Positions 50,802 through 57,949 of a DNA stretch of 57,949 nt are shown one piece after another. The stretch is from an uncultured Sulfolobales archaeon. Lineage in GTDB: Archaea; Thermoproteota; Thermoprotei_A; Sulfolobales; NBVN01. Location: the NCBI GenBank assembly GCA_938073905.1, contig CALJEN010000007.1, forward strand, positions 1-57,949. The letters run 5' to 3'. Within the stretch, counting starts at the first letter, position 1. Every line of letters begins with the position of its first letter. Under the pieces are notes generated by a model. The model did not search any database. It had not been told where the DNA came from and worked only from the letters and a program-made list of their open reading frames with translations. The position numbers and the translations under genes were made by a program.

Positions 50802-51728
50802 CAGGAGCTCGCGAGTAGAGGGGAGCAGGGCGGCCGAGGGGTAGTTGTAGGGCTCCTCCCTGGGCGACTCGGTGTAGTAGGGTCGGTTGCAGCCGGGGCA
50901 ACCGCTCGTCAGTAGAGCCTCGGGCAAGCCCTCTAGCTCGAGGAGGGGGTCGGCGTAGACGCACCCTCTGTCCAGGTCGACGAACCTCTCGACTGGCAGG
51001 CCCCTGGAGACCAGGAAGTTCGCCAGCTGGACGACCCTGTAGTACCTTAGAGGAGGCCTGGGCCTTCCCTCCATGGGGGTGCCCTTAACTGGCGTGAACG
51101 CGAACAGCGAGACCATGCCCCCCATTTCATAGACCCTCTTCATGGTCTCTACGATATCCCGCAGGCTCTCGCCGAGCCCCGCGATCAGGTGGACCACCAC
51201 CCTGCCCCGACCAAAGACCGAGACCGCTCTCCGCACGAAGTCCAGGTAGACCTCGAAGGGGTACGGCTTGTTGATCCTAGCCGCCAGCTCCGGTGTGGGA
51301 GCATCTAGGCCTACGCCCAGGTAGTCGACCCCCTCCAGCTTGAACAGCGCCAGGTCGCCATCTGCCACGGGCGTGGTTGACAGCGATACCCTGAGCCCGT
51401 AGCGGGAGAGGATCTTCGCTATCTCGTGGAGCTCCTCCACGAAGCCCGGCTTGACGACGGACTGGACGCACGCCCTCTCGAAGACCGCGGCTATCCTGGG
51501 CGCTACCCTCTCGAGCTCCACCGCGGGCCAGACCACCCTGGAGAGAAGGTCTTTGGAGGCACTGGACAGGGTCGACTGGGCGCAGAAGAGGCATCCGGCG
51601 AGGCACCCTCGCTCGCAGTACTGGAGGAGGTAGGCTACCCCGGGTCGAACTAGTACCTTGGCGTCCTCTTCTCCTATAGCCGCCAGGGTACCCAGGGACG
51701 CTCTGACCAGCATCCCTCTCTCCACCAT
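50775..51728 (-). CDS. Radical SAM protein, candidate archaeal lipoyl synthase (LipS-like)
   Basis: A 317-residue BioB-like radical SAM enzyme. The 4Fe-4S/SAM motif is CLAGCLFC (CX3CX2C, about residue 39) with an extra cysteine four residues before. The C terminus has SGCPGCNRPYYTESP, a second cysteine pair that could bind an auxiliary cluster as sulfur source. The archaeal two-protein lipoyl synthases LipS1 and LipS2 have this build, so I infer a role in lipoate synthesis, in line with gcvH and lplA/lplB in the window; another sulfur-insertion role is possible. ATG or GTG at 51728 region is open; no promoter is obvious. Confidence 0.65.
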   Translation of the reverse strand: MVERGMLVRASLGTLAAIGEEDAKVLVRPGVAYLLQYCERGCLAGCLFCAQSTLSSASKDLLSRVVWPAVELERVAPRIAAVFERACVQSVVKPGFVEELHEIAKILSRYGLRVSLSTTPVADGDLALFKLEGVDYLGVGLDAPTPELAARINKPYPFEVYLDFVRRAVSVFGRGRVVVHLIAGLGESLRDIVETMKRVYEMGGMVSLFAFTPVKGTPMEGRPRPPLRYYRVVQLANFLVSRGLPVERFVDLDRGCVYADPLLELEGLPEALLTSGCPGCNRPYYTESPREEPYNYPSAALLPSTRELLLGLSCGTS

Positions 51729-51929
51729 ACCCGCGGTTCTCCAGTTAACTAGGCCACCACCGCCCTAGATGCGGTATCCTCCGTTCCTCGAGGCTGTTAT
51801 GCGCAGGACGCCGAGCCCGGGTGCTTGCAGACGAGGTCGCGTCGCTCGGTGCGGAGTGCTCGGATCCGGATTCGGTCTAGTCGGGGAGGCGGTGGATAGG
51901 GAACTCCCGGGAGTCTTGGTTTTCGGAGA

Positions 51930-52069
51930 TCCTCGTATGCGGTGAGGGGGCTGGACGCCGGACTGGCCTCGAGTGGAAGGTCTGAGAAATCGTCCTCGGT
52001 GCTAACAGAGGGGTGCTAGCAGAGGAACGTTCCAAGCACAGATACGGGGGCCCGCCCGCTCCAGAACCC
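51930..52069 (+). mobile_element. Possible fifth relic of a TnpB right end
   Basis: The 430-bp gap 51729-52161 has no gene. A short frame ends in GVLVFGDPRMR at 51942, like the end of a TnpB tail, followed by GGGGGCTGGA and, 110 nt on, CTCCAGAACCC at 52059-52069, the same terminal letters as the confirmed right ends. CTGGA can pair with TCCAG. The resemblance is short and could be chance. Confidence 0.25.
51998..52025. repeat. Tandem 14-bp repeat
   Basis: GGTGCTAACAGAGG is followed immediately by GGTGCTAGCAGAGG, one mismatch. It lies in a gap without genes, upstream of the two ribbon-helix-helix genes. No function can be assigned. Confidence 0.6.
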
Positions 52070-52161
52070 CTTCGCAGTGCGGGAGGGAGGAGGGTCCAGC
52101 GCGGCAGGATTCCGCGCTCGGCTAGGCGGACTGAAGAGCGCAGACAGATGGGCTCGCTATG

Positions 52162-52329
52162 TCAGGCTAGGACTATATGTCTCACTCTTACTTTGTTCGT
52201 CTTTAGGCCGCACTCCTCGAGGTACTTGAGGAGTGCGCGCCTTATGATCTCGGACCTGCTGAGACCGGAGCTCCTGGCCAGGGAGTCCAGGGCGTTGAGG
52301 AGGGACTCGTCCACCTTAAGCGATATCAC
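52162..52329 (-). CDS. Ribbon-helix-helix (CopG-like) DNA-binding protein
   Basis: A 55-residue protein: VISLKVDESLLNALDSLAR (DNA-contacting strand and first helix) and SGLSRSEIIRRALLKYLEE (second helix), the standard RHH fold that binds DNA as a dimer. GTG 52329 is chosen because CCTTATAATTT at 52367-52377 on the minus strand is a good TATA box about 43 bp upstream; the open frame to 52389 is not needed. It diverges from another RHH gene at 52464, with palindromes between. Confidence 0.8.
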   Translation of the reverse strand: MISLKVDESLLNALDSLARSSGLSRSEIIRRALLKYLEECGLKTNKVRVRHIVLA

Positions 52330-52393
52330 CCTCAGCCCGAGCCACCGGATACGATTTAGCCGGGACCTTATAATTTCGGGAGACCGCAACCCA

Positions 52394-52409
52394 TCGTATA
52401 CGAACGTTC
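52394..52409. promoter_or_regulatory. Palindromic candidate operator between divergent RHH genes
   Basis: TCGTATACGA (52394-52403) and GAACGTTC (52402-52409) are two perfect, overlapping palindromes between the two divergent TATA boxes. RHH proteins bind short inverted repeats, so these are good candidates for an autoregulatory operator. Confidence 0.5.
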
Positions 52410-52435
52410 TAAGAGGAGTACAGATGGAACAGATA

Positions 52436-52447
52436 GTTTTATAAACC
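52436..52447 (+). promoter_or_regulatory. TATA box for the rightward RHH gene
   Basis: GTTTTATAAACC is centred at about 52441, 23 bp before TTG 52464 and 47 bp before GTG 52488. The opposite-strand box is CCTTATAATTT at 52367-52377. Confidence 0.6.
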
Positions 52448-52463
52448 TCTTCTAGTCTTACTC

Positions 52464-52811
52464 TTGGAGGGTCTGTACATTCCCACAGTGCACATATCGC
52501 TGCCGGAGGGCGTATACGAGGAGCTCAGGAGAGTTGCTACAAGCATGGGGGTTCAGATCACCGACCTCATAAAAATGTACATAAGGCTGGGGCTCCAGGA
52601 CTCCCTGATCTCCGGGGGACACTCGCAGTACGCCAACGGGATCAAGGAGCTGGTCGACAAGCTCGTATACATAGAGGGGAAGCTGGCGCTACTCGACGAG
52701 ACGCTTAGGGAGACCATGAAGAAGCTCCAGGAGCTGGAGGAGAGGATCGAGGAGCTAGAGTCTCCCGTCCCCTCGGCGATGGTAAGGAGAGCTGGGGGAA
52801 AGCTTAAATAG
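52464..52811 (+). CDS. Ribbon-helix-helix protein with C-terminal coiled coil
   Basis: A 115-residue protein: VHISLPEGVYEELRRVATSM and GVQITDLIKMYIRLGLQ form the RHH domain, and the C-terminal part (LVYIEGKLALLDETL onward) is a Glu/Leu-rich coiled coil that may mediate oligomers. TTG 52464 would be nearly leaderless; GTG 52488 (starting VHISLP) is the alternative. Predicted DNA-binding regulator or partition-type protein, possibly acting with the divergent RHH protein on the palindromes at 52394. Confidence 0.8.
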   Translation: MEGLYIPTVHISLPEGVYEELRRVATSMGVQITDLIKMYIRLGLQDSLISGGHSQYANGIKELVDKLVYIEGKLALLDETLRETMKKLQELEERIEELESPVPSAMVRRAGGKLK

Positions 52812-52949
52812 CTCTCGGAGGGAGCTCTTAGCGGTCCTACGGAGTGCCCCGAGTACCGGGGCTCGGTGAGGTAGGGAGGGCCACCCCCGGCCCTTTTCTC
52901 CCTCGAGTCCCCTCGCGGGTCTATTTAATCTTCGGCCCACATGCCTGCT

Positions 52950-54041
52950 GTGGGTACCGCCGTGGACGTGGACTCCAGGATGAGGCTGGTCATCCGAGAC
53001 GTCGAGGAGGTGGTGACTCTAGAGGAGCTCAGGAGCCTTCTCGAGGTCGGGGGCGGGAGAGGGTACCTGGGGTTCGAGCCCAGCGGGCTGTTCCACATCG
53101 GCTGGCTCGTCTGGGCCTACAAGTTCAGAGAGCTGGTGGAGGCCGGGTTCAGGATGACCCTGCTCGCCGCAACGTGGCACGCCTGGATAAACGACAAGCT
53201 CGGGGGCGATATGGAGCTGATCAGGGCGGCCGCGCGGCACGTGGTCGACGTCCTCGACGCGCTCGGCCTGGAGGGCAGGTTCCAGGTCGTGTACGCGGAA
53301 GACCTCGTGGACTCGGCGGAGTACTGGGGAACTCTCCTCAGGGTGGCGAAGCACACCTCCATGGCTAGAGTGAGGAGGGCCCTCACCATAATGGGCAGGA
53401 GGGCCGAGGAGTCCGAGTCCGACTTCTCGAAGTTCGTCTACCCTCTGATGCAGGTCACGGACATATTCGAGCTAGACCTAGACCTGGCGCTGGGAGGGAT
53501 AGACCAGAGGAAGGCTCACATGCTCGCGAGGGACGTGGCGGAGAAGATCGGGAGGAGGAAGGTCGTCGCGGTTCACACTCCCCTGCTGCCGTCTCTCCAG
53601 GGGATCTCCAGGATGGACATAGCGGCCCTCCCCAAGGACGAGCTCATGGCCGAGATCAAGATGAGCAAGTCCAAGCCGGAGTCGGCGATCTTCGTGACGG
53701 ACTCCGACGAGGAGATCAGGGCCAAGGTGATGAGGGCATACTGCCCTCCGAGGGACGTGGAGGGGAACCCGGTGCTGGGCATAGCCAAGCACATAATCTT
53801 CAGGGGCTCCGAGGTGGAGTTCGTGGTCGAGAGGCCGAGCAAGTACGGGGGACCGGTAACTTACTGGAGATACGAGGACCTCGAGCGGGACTACGTGGAC
53901 GGGAGGGTTCACCCGATGGACCTAAAGGCTTCCGTGGCCGAGTACCTCGTGAAAAAAGTCGTGGGTCCCATAAGGAGCTACGCCGCTAGGCCGGAGCGCG
54001 AGGAGCTTCTCAGAAAAATACGCGATGCGGTCACGAGGTAG
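52950..54041 (+). CDS. tyrS: Tyrosyl-tRNA synthetase (archaeal type)
   Basis: A class I synthetase that charges tRNA-Tyr. The HIGH-type motif is in LGFEPSGLFHIGWLVWAYKF, the tyrosine pocket in YPLMQVTDIF followed by GGIDQRKAHMLARDVAE, and the second motif is IKMSKSKPESAIF. About 363 residues is normal for the archaeal form, which lacks the bacterial C-terminal domain. GTCTATTTAATC at 52919-52930 puts transcription start near 52951, so GTG 52950 would be leaderless; ATG 52941 and ATG 52980 are alternatives. It converges with the UPF0173 gene, one base apart. Confidence 0.93.
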   Translation: MGTAVDVDSRMRLVIRDVEEVVTLEELRSLLEVGGGRGYLGFEPSGLFHIGWLVWAYKFRELVEAGFRMTLLAATWHAWINDKLGGDMELIRAAARHVVDVLDALGLEGRFQVVYAEDLVDSAEYWGTLLRVAKHTSMARVRRALTIMGRRAEESESDFSKFVYPLMQVTDIFELDLDLALGGIDQRKAHMLARDVAEKIGRRKVVAVHTPLLPSLQGISRMDIAALPKDELMAEIKMSKSKPESAIFVTDSDEEIRAKVMRAYCPPRDVEGNPVLGIAKHIIFRGSEVEFVVERPSKYGGPVTYWRYEDLERDYVDGRVHPMDLKASVAEYLVKKVVGPIRSYAARPEREELLRKIRDAVTR

Positions 54042-54042
54042 C

Positions 54043-54708
54043 TCAGGGAGCCCTGAGCACGTAGATCCTGGTACCGGCAATCTGCTGCAGCTCCTCGGGG
54101 CTTGCGGAGATCTCGCTTGTGGCAGCGCTGACTACCTCGTATGTGTCCTTGACCACGTCTACGAAGACCTCCACCGGCTGCAGGGGCAGGTTCATCCCCC
54201 TAACCCAGTAGTGCATTGGCACGACCACCCTGGGCTCGAGGAGCTTCACCACCTCGAAAGCCTCCCTCGGGTCGATGGTGAAGGTGCCGCCCACGGGCAC
54301 GAGCGCGACGTCTACGGGCTTCAGCTGCGAGACCGTGGCCTCGTCGGGGACGTGCCCGAGGTCTCCCAGGTGGAGGACCGCGACTCCCTCAACCTCTACC
54401 CTGTAGACCACCACGTCGCCCCTCCTCCTCCCTCTGACCTTGTCGTGGTAGAGCCTGACCCCTCTGGCTCTATGCCTGCCCCCGATCACGAACTCCCCCT
54501 CCCTGCTCGAGTGCCTCTCGGCACCTGGCTTGGCCACGACGCTATAAGCGTTATGATCGAAGTGGTCGTGGGTTATGAGGACCGCGTCGGCCTTGAAGGC
54601 CGGCGGCTTCAGCCCCAGGCTATACCCATCGTGGGGGTCTATGCCTACGGTGAACCCGGTGCTGTCGATAAGCTCGAAGCACGCGTGGCCGTGCCACCTG
54701 ATCAGCAA
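54043..54708 (-). CDS. UPF0173 metal-dependent hydrolase
   Basis: A 221-residue metallo-beta-lactamase-fold protein: RWHGHACFELIDSTG, then the metal motif LITHDHFDHNAYS, LHLGDLGHVPDE and PMHYWVRGMNLP, typical of UPF0173 (COG2220). Substrate unknown. TTG 54708 is chosen because GCCTTATTATC at about 54738-54748 on the minus strand is the TATA box; the open frame to 54918 is an extension through the divergent promoter. Length matches the family. Confidence 0.87.
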   Translation of the reverse strand: MLIRWHGHACFELIDSTGFTVGIDPHDGYSLGLKPPAFKADAVLITHDHFDHNAYSVVAKPGAERHSSREGEFVIGGRHRARGVRLYHDKVRGRRRGDVVVYRVEVEGVAVLHLGDLGHVPDEATVSQLKPVDVALVPVGGTFTIDPREAFEVVKLLEPRVVVPMHYWVRGMNLPLQPVEVFVDVVKDTYEVVSAATSEISASPEELQQIAGTRIYVLRAP

Positions 54709-54737
54709 CGCTTCGCACCGGGAGAGGTACACCGAAG

Positions 54738-54854
54738 AGATAATAAGGCTTAGGAGTTTTCGGGCGGTAGGAGTACCCCGAGGCACCTCCTTCGCCCCTC
54801 CGAGAGGGAATGCGGCTCCCTCCGTCGAGACGGCGGCTCGGTGTGGCTTATTTG
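54738..54854. promoter_or_regulatory. Divergent promoter region of UPF0173 and speE
   Basis: AGATAATAAGGC at about 54738-54748 reads as a TATA box on the minus strand for UPF0173. GTGGCTTATTTGCG at 54843-54856 is the plus-strand box for speE, followed by GAGGTGG at 54871 as ribosome binding site. Nothing else is seen between them. Confidence 0.5.
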
Positions 54855-54886
54855 CGACCCGAGGTGGTATCCGGGGGCGCTGCGCC

Positions 54887-55750
54887 ATGGTGCTCGGTAC
54901 GTACGTCGTGCAGAGCATCGGGAGGAGTACCTACATGGCGATAAGGGTCAGGAGAGTCCTGGCGAGCAGGAGGTCGAGGTACCAGCAGATCGAGGTGGTG
55001 GACACCGAGGAGTTCGGGAGAGTTCTCGTGCTGGACGGCCTCGTCCAGAGCGCGGAGGTCGACGAGTTCTACTACCACGAGTCCCTCGTCCACCCAGCGA
55101 TGGTCCTCCACCCTGAGCCCCGGAGAGTCCTGATACTGGGGGGAGGCGAGGGTGCCACCCTCAGGGAGGTCCTGAAGCACAGCACCGTGGAGAGGGCGGT
55201 CATGGTGGATATAGACGAGGAGGTGGTCAGGGTAGCCAGGGAGTACCTCGAGAGCTGGCACTCGGGAGCGTTCGACGACCCGAGGGCGCGCATAGTGATC
55301 GAGGACGGGAAGACCTTCGTCGAGAGGCTGGAGGAGAGGTTCGACGTGATAATCATGGACCTGACAGATCCCTACGGACCGGAGATCGCCCGCGCCCTGT
55401 ACGGAGAGGACTTCATCCGGAGGCTCCACGGAGTTCTCGAGGAAGGCGGAGTCCTCTCCACCCAGGCCGGCTCGTCGTTCTTCTTCCCCGACGAGTACCG
55501 AGCGCTGCGCGAAAGCCTGGAGCGCTTCTTCAGGAGCGTGGACTCGTTCTCGACGTGGATCCCGTCCTTCGGCTACTCCTGCGGCTTCGTAATAGCGTCG
55601 AAGGGTCCCGGGCTTAGAGAGCTCGGCGAGGACGAGATAGACCGCAGGCTGAGGGCGAGGGGGGTCACCGCGAGGTTCGTCAGCGGGAGAGCCCTCAAGG
55701 CTCTACTCGCTATCCCCGAGCTCTATAAGCATTACTCGGACAGACCCTAG
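54887..55750 (+). CDS. speE: Spermidine synthase-family aminopropyltransferase
   Basis: A 287-residue enzyme that adds an aminopropyl group from decarboxylated SAM to a polyamine. LVLDGLVQSAEVDEFYYHE, the SAM-site motif LILGGGEGATLREVL, VMVDIDEEVVRVAREYL and MDLTDPYGPE are all in place. In hyperthermophiles the product may be longer or branched polyamines. ATG 54887 follows GAGGTGG by ten bases and a TATA box by about 35; the open frame back to 54575 is not used. A long N-terminal beta domain begins VLGTYVVQSIGRST. Confidence 0.93.
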   Translation: MVLGTYVVQSIGRSTYMAIRVRRVLASRRSRYQQIEVVDTEEFGRVLVLDGLVQSAEVDEFYYHESLVHPAMVLHPEPRRVLILGGGEGATLREVLKHSTVERAVMVDIDEEVVRVAREYLESWHSGAFDDPRARIVIEDGKTFVERLEERFDVIIMDLTDPYGPEIARALYGEDFIRRLHGVLEEGGVLSTQAGSSFFFPDEYRALRESLERFFRSVDSFSTWIPSFGYSCGFVIASKGPGLRELGEDEIDRRLRARGVTARFVSGRALKALLAIPELYKHYSDRP

Positions 55751-55767
55751 GAGCTCGCGGCCTCGGA

Positions 55768-56439
55768 TCAGGGAAGGAGCCTCTTGAGGAGGAGCGCTAG
55801 CTCCAGCATGCTGGACACGTGGATGAGTGGAGCCCGGGAGTCTCCGCACTCGAGAGGACCCGGACCCAGGACTACGGGGAGCCCGACTGTCCTCAGCGCG
55901 CTGCAGTCCCATGCGCTATCACCTACGTACATCGTCTCGCGGAGGTATACTCCGTGCCTCCTCGCTATCTCCTCCACGACTTCCCCCTTCCTGAGAGGGT
56001 TCACCACCTCCACGCCCCGAGGGACGAGCCTGCCCTCGCTATCGCAGAGGAGCCTGTTCGCGTAGACCTCGTCTATGCCCAAGTCCCTGGCCACCCTGGT
56101 AGCCAGGAAGTCTATCCCCGCGCTCACTATGGCTGTCTTCACGCTCCTTTCTCTGAGGTGGTTCACCACCTCTCTGGCTCCCTCGGCTATCCTGACCCTC
56201 TCGAAGGCCTCCTCGACGTCCCGGCAGTACACGGCTCCCCGCTCTCTCACCACGAGCTCGAGGTCTAACCTCATCCACTCGGAGTAGGTTATCAGGCCCT
56301 CCTCGAAGGCCTTGGCGTAGTTTGCCTTGCGGGCGTGCTCGTAGGTGCCGAAGACCCTGTGGAGATACCCCCACGACGAGGACTCCTCCACTAGCACCCC
56401 GTCAAGGTCGAAGACGGCCAGTCTCAGCCTCCGCGACAC
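55768..56439 (-). CDS. HAD-superfamily phosphatase (phosphoserine phosphatase-like)
   Basis: A 223-residue HAD phosphatase: motif I VFDLDGVLVEESS, motif II VSAGIDFLA, motif III lysine in NPLRKGEVVEE, and motif IV VGDSAWDCSALR. The helical cap between motifs I and II is the C1 type of SerB-like enzymes; serine biosynthesis is possible, but the substrate is not proven. GTG 56439 overlaps the lplB stop by 16 nt. It converges with speE. Confidence 0.85.
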   Translation of the reverse strand: MSRRLRLAVFDLDGVLVEESSSWGYLHRVFGTYEHARKANYAKAFEEGLITYSEWMRLDLELVVRERGAVYCRDVEEAFERVRIAEGAREVVNHLRERSVKTAIVSAGIDFLATRVARDLGIDEVYANRLLCDSEGRLVPRGVEVVNPLRKGEVVEEIARRHGVYLRETMYVGDSAWDCSALRTVGLPVVLGPGPLECGDSRAPLIHVSSMLELALLLKRLLP

Positions 56440-56729
56440 TTGGTCACCGCCTCCTCTGCGACGCTCCTGAACACCGAGAGCGCGGTCTCCCTGCTGACTC
56501 CGGCCAGGACTATCCTGTCCAGAGCCCGCGAGGCCAAGTCCACCAGCTCCGAGACGTGCCTGCCGGCGGAGCTCTGCTCGAGGGAGTCGAGGGGCTCCGG
56601 GGGGAATGCGAAGAAGTCGCCAGAGATCCTCAGTCCCACGACTCCACACTCGGCATCGACCTCCAGCTCGACCGCGAACACCTTTCCGCCCTCCTCCTTG
56701 ACTTCCCTCCTGACAACTATAGACCTCAT
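56424..56729 (-). CDS. lplB: Lipoate-protein ligase, C-terminal accessory subunit
   Basis: A 101-residue protein matching the C-terminal domain of lipoate ligase: EEGGKVFAVELEVDAECG, VGLRISGDFFAFPPEPLDSL and GVSRETALSVFRSVAEE. In several archaea this domain is a separate protein needed for activation of lipoate with ATP. ATG 56729 overlaps the lplA stop (ATGA); the open frame to 56765 is lplA shadow. It pairs with lplA immediately upstream. Confidence 0.85.
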   Translation of the reverse strand: MRSIVVRREVKEEGGKVFAVELEVDAECGVVGLRISGDFFAFPPEPLDSLEQSSAGRHVSELVDLASRALDRIVLAGVSRETALSVFRSVAEEAVTKCRGG

Positions 56730-57472
56730 CTCATGAACACCCACTCGCGCGACCTGTACTTCCACTTCAGCTCCGAGGCGAGCCTCAGCTCGACCTCCGT
56801 GTATGCGCCCTCGTAGACCTCCGCTCCCAACCCCCTTCTGAACCCCTCCAGCAGCGCTTCGAGGGCCTCCCTCTTGGTCACAGTCCTCCCCAGAAACTCC
56901 GACACCGTCGTCACCCTAGCCCTCACGGGTCCCCTCGAAGAGAGCTTGACGCCCCCGACCCTGAGGACCTCGGCCAGCCTGTCCAAGTTCGTGGCGTACA
57001 TGAAGGTTCCGTGCTGCAGGACTGCACCGAACCTCCTCGTCTGCGCCTGCCCCGAGAACTTCCTACCGCCTATCACGCCGTCGTTCAGGGGCACGAACTC
57101 CGCCGGTGCCCCGAGGATTCTAGCAGCCTCTATGACCCCCGAGGACAGGAACCTGAAGGACTCTGCGACGTCCCCGGGCACCTGATGCTCCGGCAGGACG
57201 ACGGAGTACGTTATCTCTCCGCTCGGGTCGTGGTAGACGGCACCGCCCCCAGTGACCCGCCTAACTATGTCTATGCCCTCTCTGCGGGCGAGCTCTACGT
57301 CCACCACCTCCTCGACCCTCTGGAAGTAGCCCAGGGTGACGGTGGGTCTGCTGAAGACGAAGAGCCTCAGGGTCGGCGGACCGCCCATGGCTACTGAGAA
57401 GAGGAGCGCCTCGTCCATCGCCATGAGGTAGTAGCCGTCGCCCTCGTCGATCACGAGCCTAAACCTCAACAC
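56726..57472 (-). CDS. lplA: Lipoate-protein ligase A, catalytic subunit
   Basis: A 248-residue ligase that attaches lipoate to GcvH or E2 proteins. VRRVTGGGAVYHDPSGEIT is the adenylate-binding loop, and GGRKFSGQAQTRRFGAVL carries the catalytic lysine. The protein lacks the C-terminal domain, which is encoded next door, so the ligase is split. GTG 57472 has GCTTAATATGC at about 57498-57508 on the minus strand as TATA box and GGGAGGAG close upstream. The TnpB frame at 57488 ends 16 bp from the start. Confidence 0.9.
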   Translation of the reverse strand: MLRFRLVIDEGDGYYLMAMDEALLFSVAMGGPPTLRLFVFSRPTVTLGYFQRVEEVVDVELARREGIDIVRRVTGGGAVYHDPSGEITYSVVLPEHQVPGDVAESFRFLSSGVIEAARILGAPAEFVPLNDGVIGGRKFSGQAQTRRFGAVLQHGTFMYATNLDRLAEVLRVGGVKLSSRGPVRARVTTVSEFLGRTVTKREALEALLEGFRRGLGAEVYEGAYTEVELRLASELKWKYRSREWVFMR

Positions 57473-57487
57473 TCCTCCCAGAAGCGA

Positions 57488-57949
57488 CTAGGGGGAGCAT
57501 ATTAAGCTAGGCTCCTCACCGCGGAGGAGAACCGCCCGGACGACCGCGCGTCGGTGCGCGTGGACGAGAACCGCGCGCTGCGCGGGAGCTCGGCAGGAGC
57601 TAAAGTTCCTCTGCCGGTGCCGAGGGCATTGCCTGCGGGCCGACCCTACCCGCGGAGCGGGTTCTGGGCTAGACATGGATATGTGTGGGACTCGTGCCCA
57701 GCCCTTGGGCCTCACGGAGCTTGGCCCCTTTCGGGGGGAACCCGGGGCTCCCCACATCCTAAGGAACTCCTCCCATATGTTTACCGACGCGTTCCTGTGC
57801 CTGTCCATAACGAGCCCGCACCTCGGGCACCCGAAGGCAGCTCCCCTTAGGTCTTTGTCGTAGTACCCGCATCTGGAGCAGGTCTTCGAGGTGCCCCCGG
57901 GCTTGACGAAGTCGTGCTTGGAGTTCTGCCTGTTCACGCTCCTGCTCCT
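57488..57949 (-). CDS. tnpB: TnpB, IS605/IS1341-type RNA-guided nuclease, 3' part (partial)
   Basis: The 5' part lies beyond the window. Visible are KHDFVKPGGTSKTCSRCGYY and FGCPRCGLVMDRHRNASVNI: the four-cysteine zinc finger and the RuvC-III aspartate with DRHRNASVNI, typical of TnpB. After residue NIWEEFLRMWG the frame stays open through the element end (57659) and on to 57488, so the last 55 codons are probably not part of the ancestral protein. TnpB with its omega-RNA cleaves target DNA next to a short motif. No TnpA is seen. Confidence 0.85.
   Translation of the reverse strand, partial: RSRSVNRQNSKHDFVKPGGTSKTCSRCGYYDKDLRGAAFGCPRCGLVMDRHRNASVNIWEEFLRMWGAPGSPRKGPSSVRPKGWARVPHISMSSPEPAPRVGSARRQCPRHRQRNFSSCRAPAQRAVLVHAHRRAVVRAVLLRGEEPSLICSP
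57659..57800 (-). ncRNA. Predicted omega-RNA scaffold and right end (copy D)
   Basis: The 3' end of tnpB runs into a structured region that ends in GGGCTGGGCACGAG, a loop, and CTAGCCCAGAACCC at 57672-57659. The terminal stem (CTGGGC with GCCCAG) and the GAACCC boundary recur at 37096 and 2671; beyond base 57659 the three copies share nothing. By analogy with TnpB systems, the RNA scaffold would end here and the adjoining GCTCCGCGGGTAGGGTCG would be its guide. Confidence 0.6.

Overview
The window looks like chromosome of a GC-rich hyperthermophilic archaeon, most likely a crenarchaeote-type lineage (Thermoproteota/TACK). The evidence is the NurA-HerA-Mre11-Rad50 set, archaeal tyrosyl-tRNA synthetase, short archaeal adenylosuccinate synthetase, UPF0201 and UPF0200 proteins, ferredoxin-linked IorAB, a group 4 membrane hydrogenase, frequent AGG arginine codons, many GTG and TTG starts, short or absent leaders behind TATA boxes, and a tRNA gene that encodes CCA. 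The genus cannot be fixed from the sequence alone.

Layout. 1-1444: 3' end of a group 4 [NiFe] hydrogenase operon. 1466-12603: MFS transporter, PAP2 phosphatase, cupin, thioredoxin-fold protein, KaiC-like ATPase, ABC-2 exporter, purA, an FAD oxidoreductase and an orphan PD-(D/E)XK-like protein. 12668-21529: Ca-type P-ATPase, a second NurA/HerA-like pair, DUF2283 protein, M28 peptidase, CobO and SixA. 21991-31457: glutamate/aspartate symporter, the nurA-herA-mre11-rad50 operon and a tandem KaiC-like protein. 31706-36377: tRNA-Arg(CCG), then an M14 carboxypeptidase and a prolyl oligopeptidase. 36463-41210: Nudix hydrolase and a leftward run with gcvT, gcvH, a Cys-rich zinc protein, two unknowns and a frameshifted exported protein. 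41316-46427: a four-gene operon DUF1177 / Asp-Glu racemase / DUF917 / AroM, a decayed gene and an Ldh2-type dehydrogenase. 46503-51728: candidate C/D box sRNA, iorAB, ASCH protein, UPF0200 kinase, UPF0201 protein, a tiny twin-CX3CX3C protein and a LipS-like radical SAM enzyme. 52162-57949: divergent ribbon-helix-helix genes, tyrS, UPF0173 hydrolase, speE, HAD phosphatase, split lipoate ligase lplA/lplB and a TnpB 3' end cut by the window edge.

Together the genes suggest a peptide/amino-acid-fermenting lifestyle: peptidases (M14, POP, M28), amino acid import, IorAB reducing ferredoxin, and a membrane hydrogenase that could reoxidise ferredoxin with H2 evolution. GcvT/GcvH, split LplA/LplB and a LipS-like radical SAM enzyme form a lipoyl/glycine-cleavage theme.

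The most interesting parts are the DUF1177-racemase-DUF917-AroM operon with a clear TATA box, the second NurA/HerA-like pair, several solo right ends of IS605/IS1341-type (TnpB, omega-RNA) elements that diverge at one conserved boundary, a C/D-box sRNA candidate with exact 12/12 spacing, and unusual residues at two Mre11 metal-ligand motifs. Several genes are visibly broken by single-base frameshifts.
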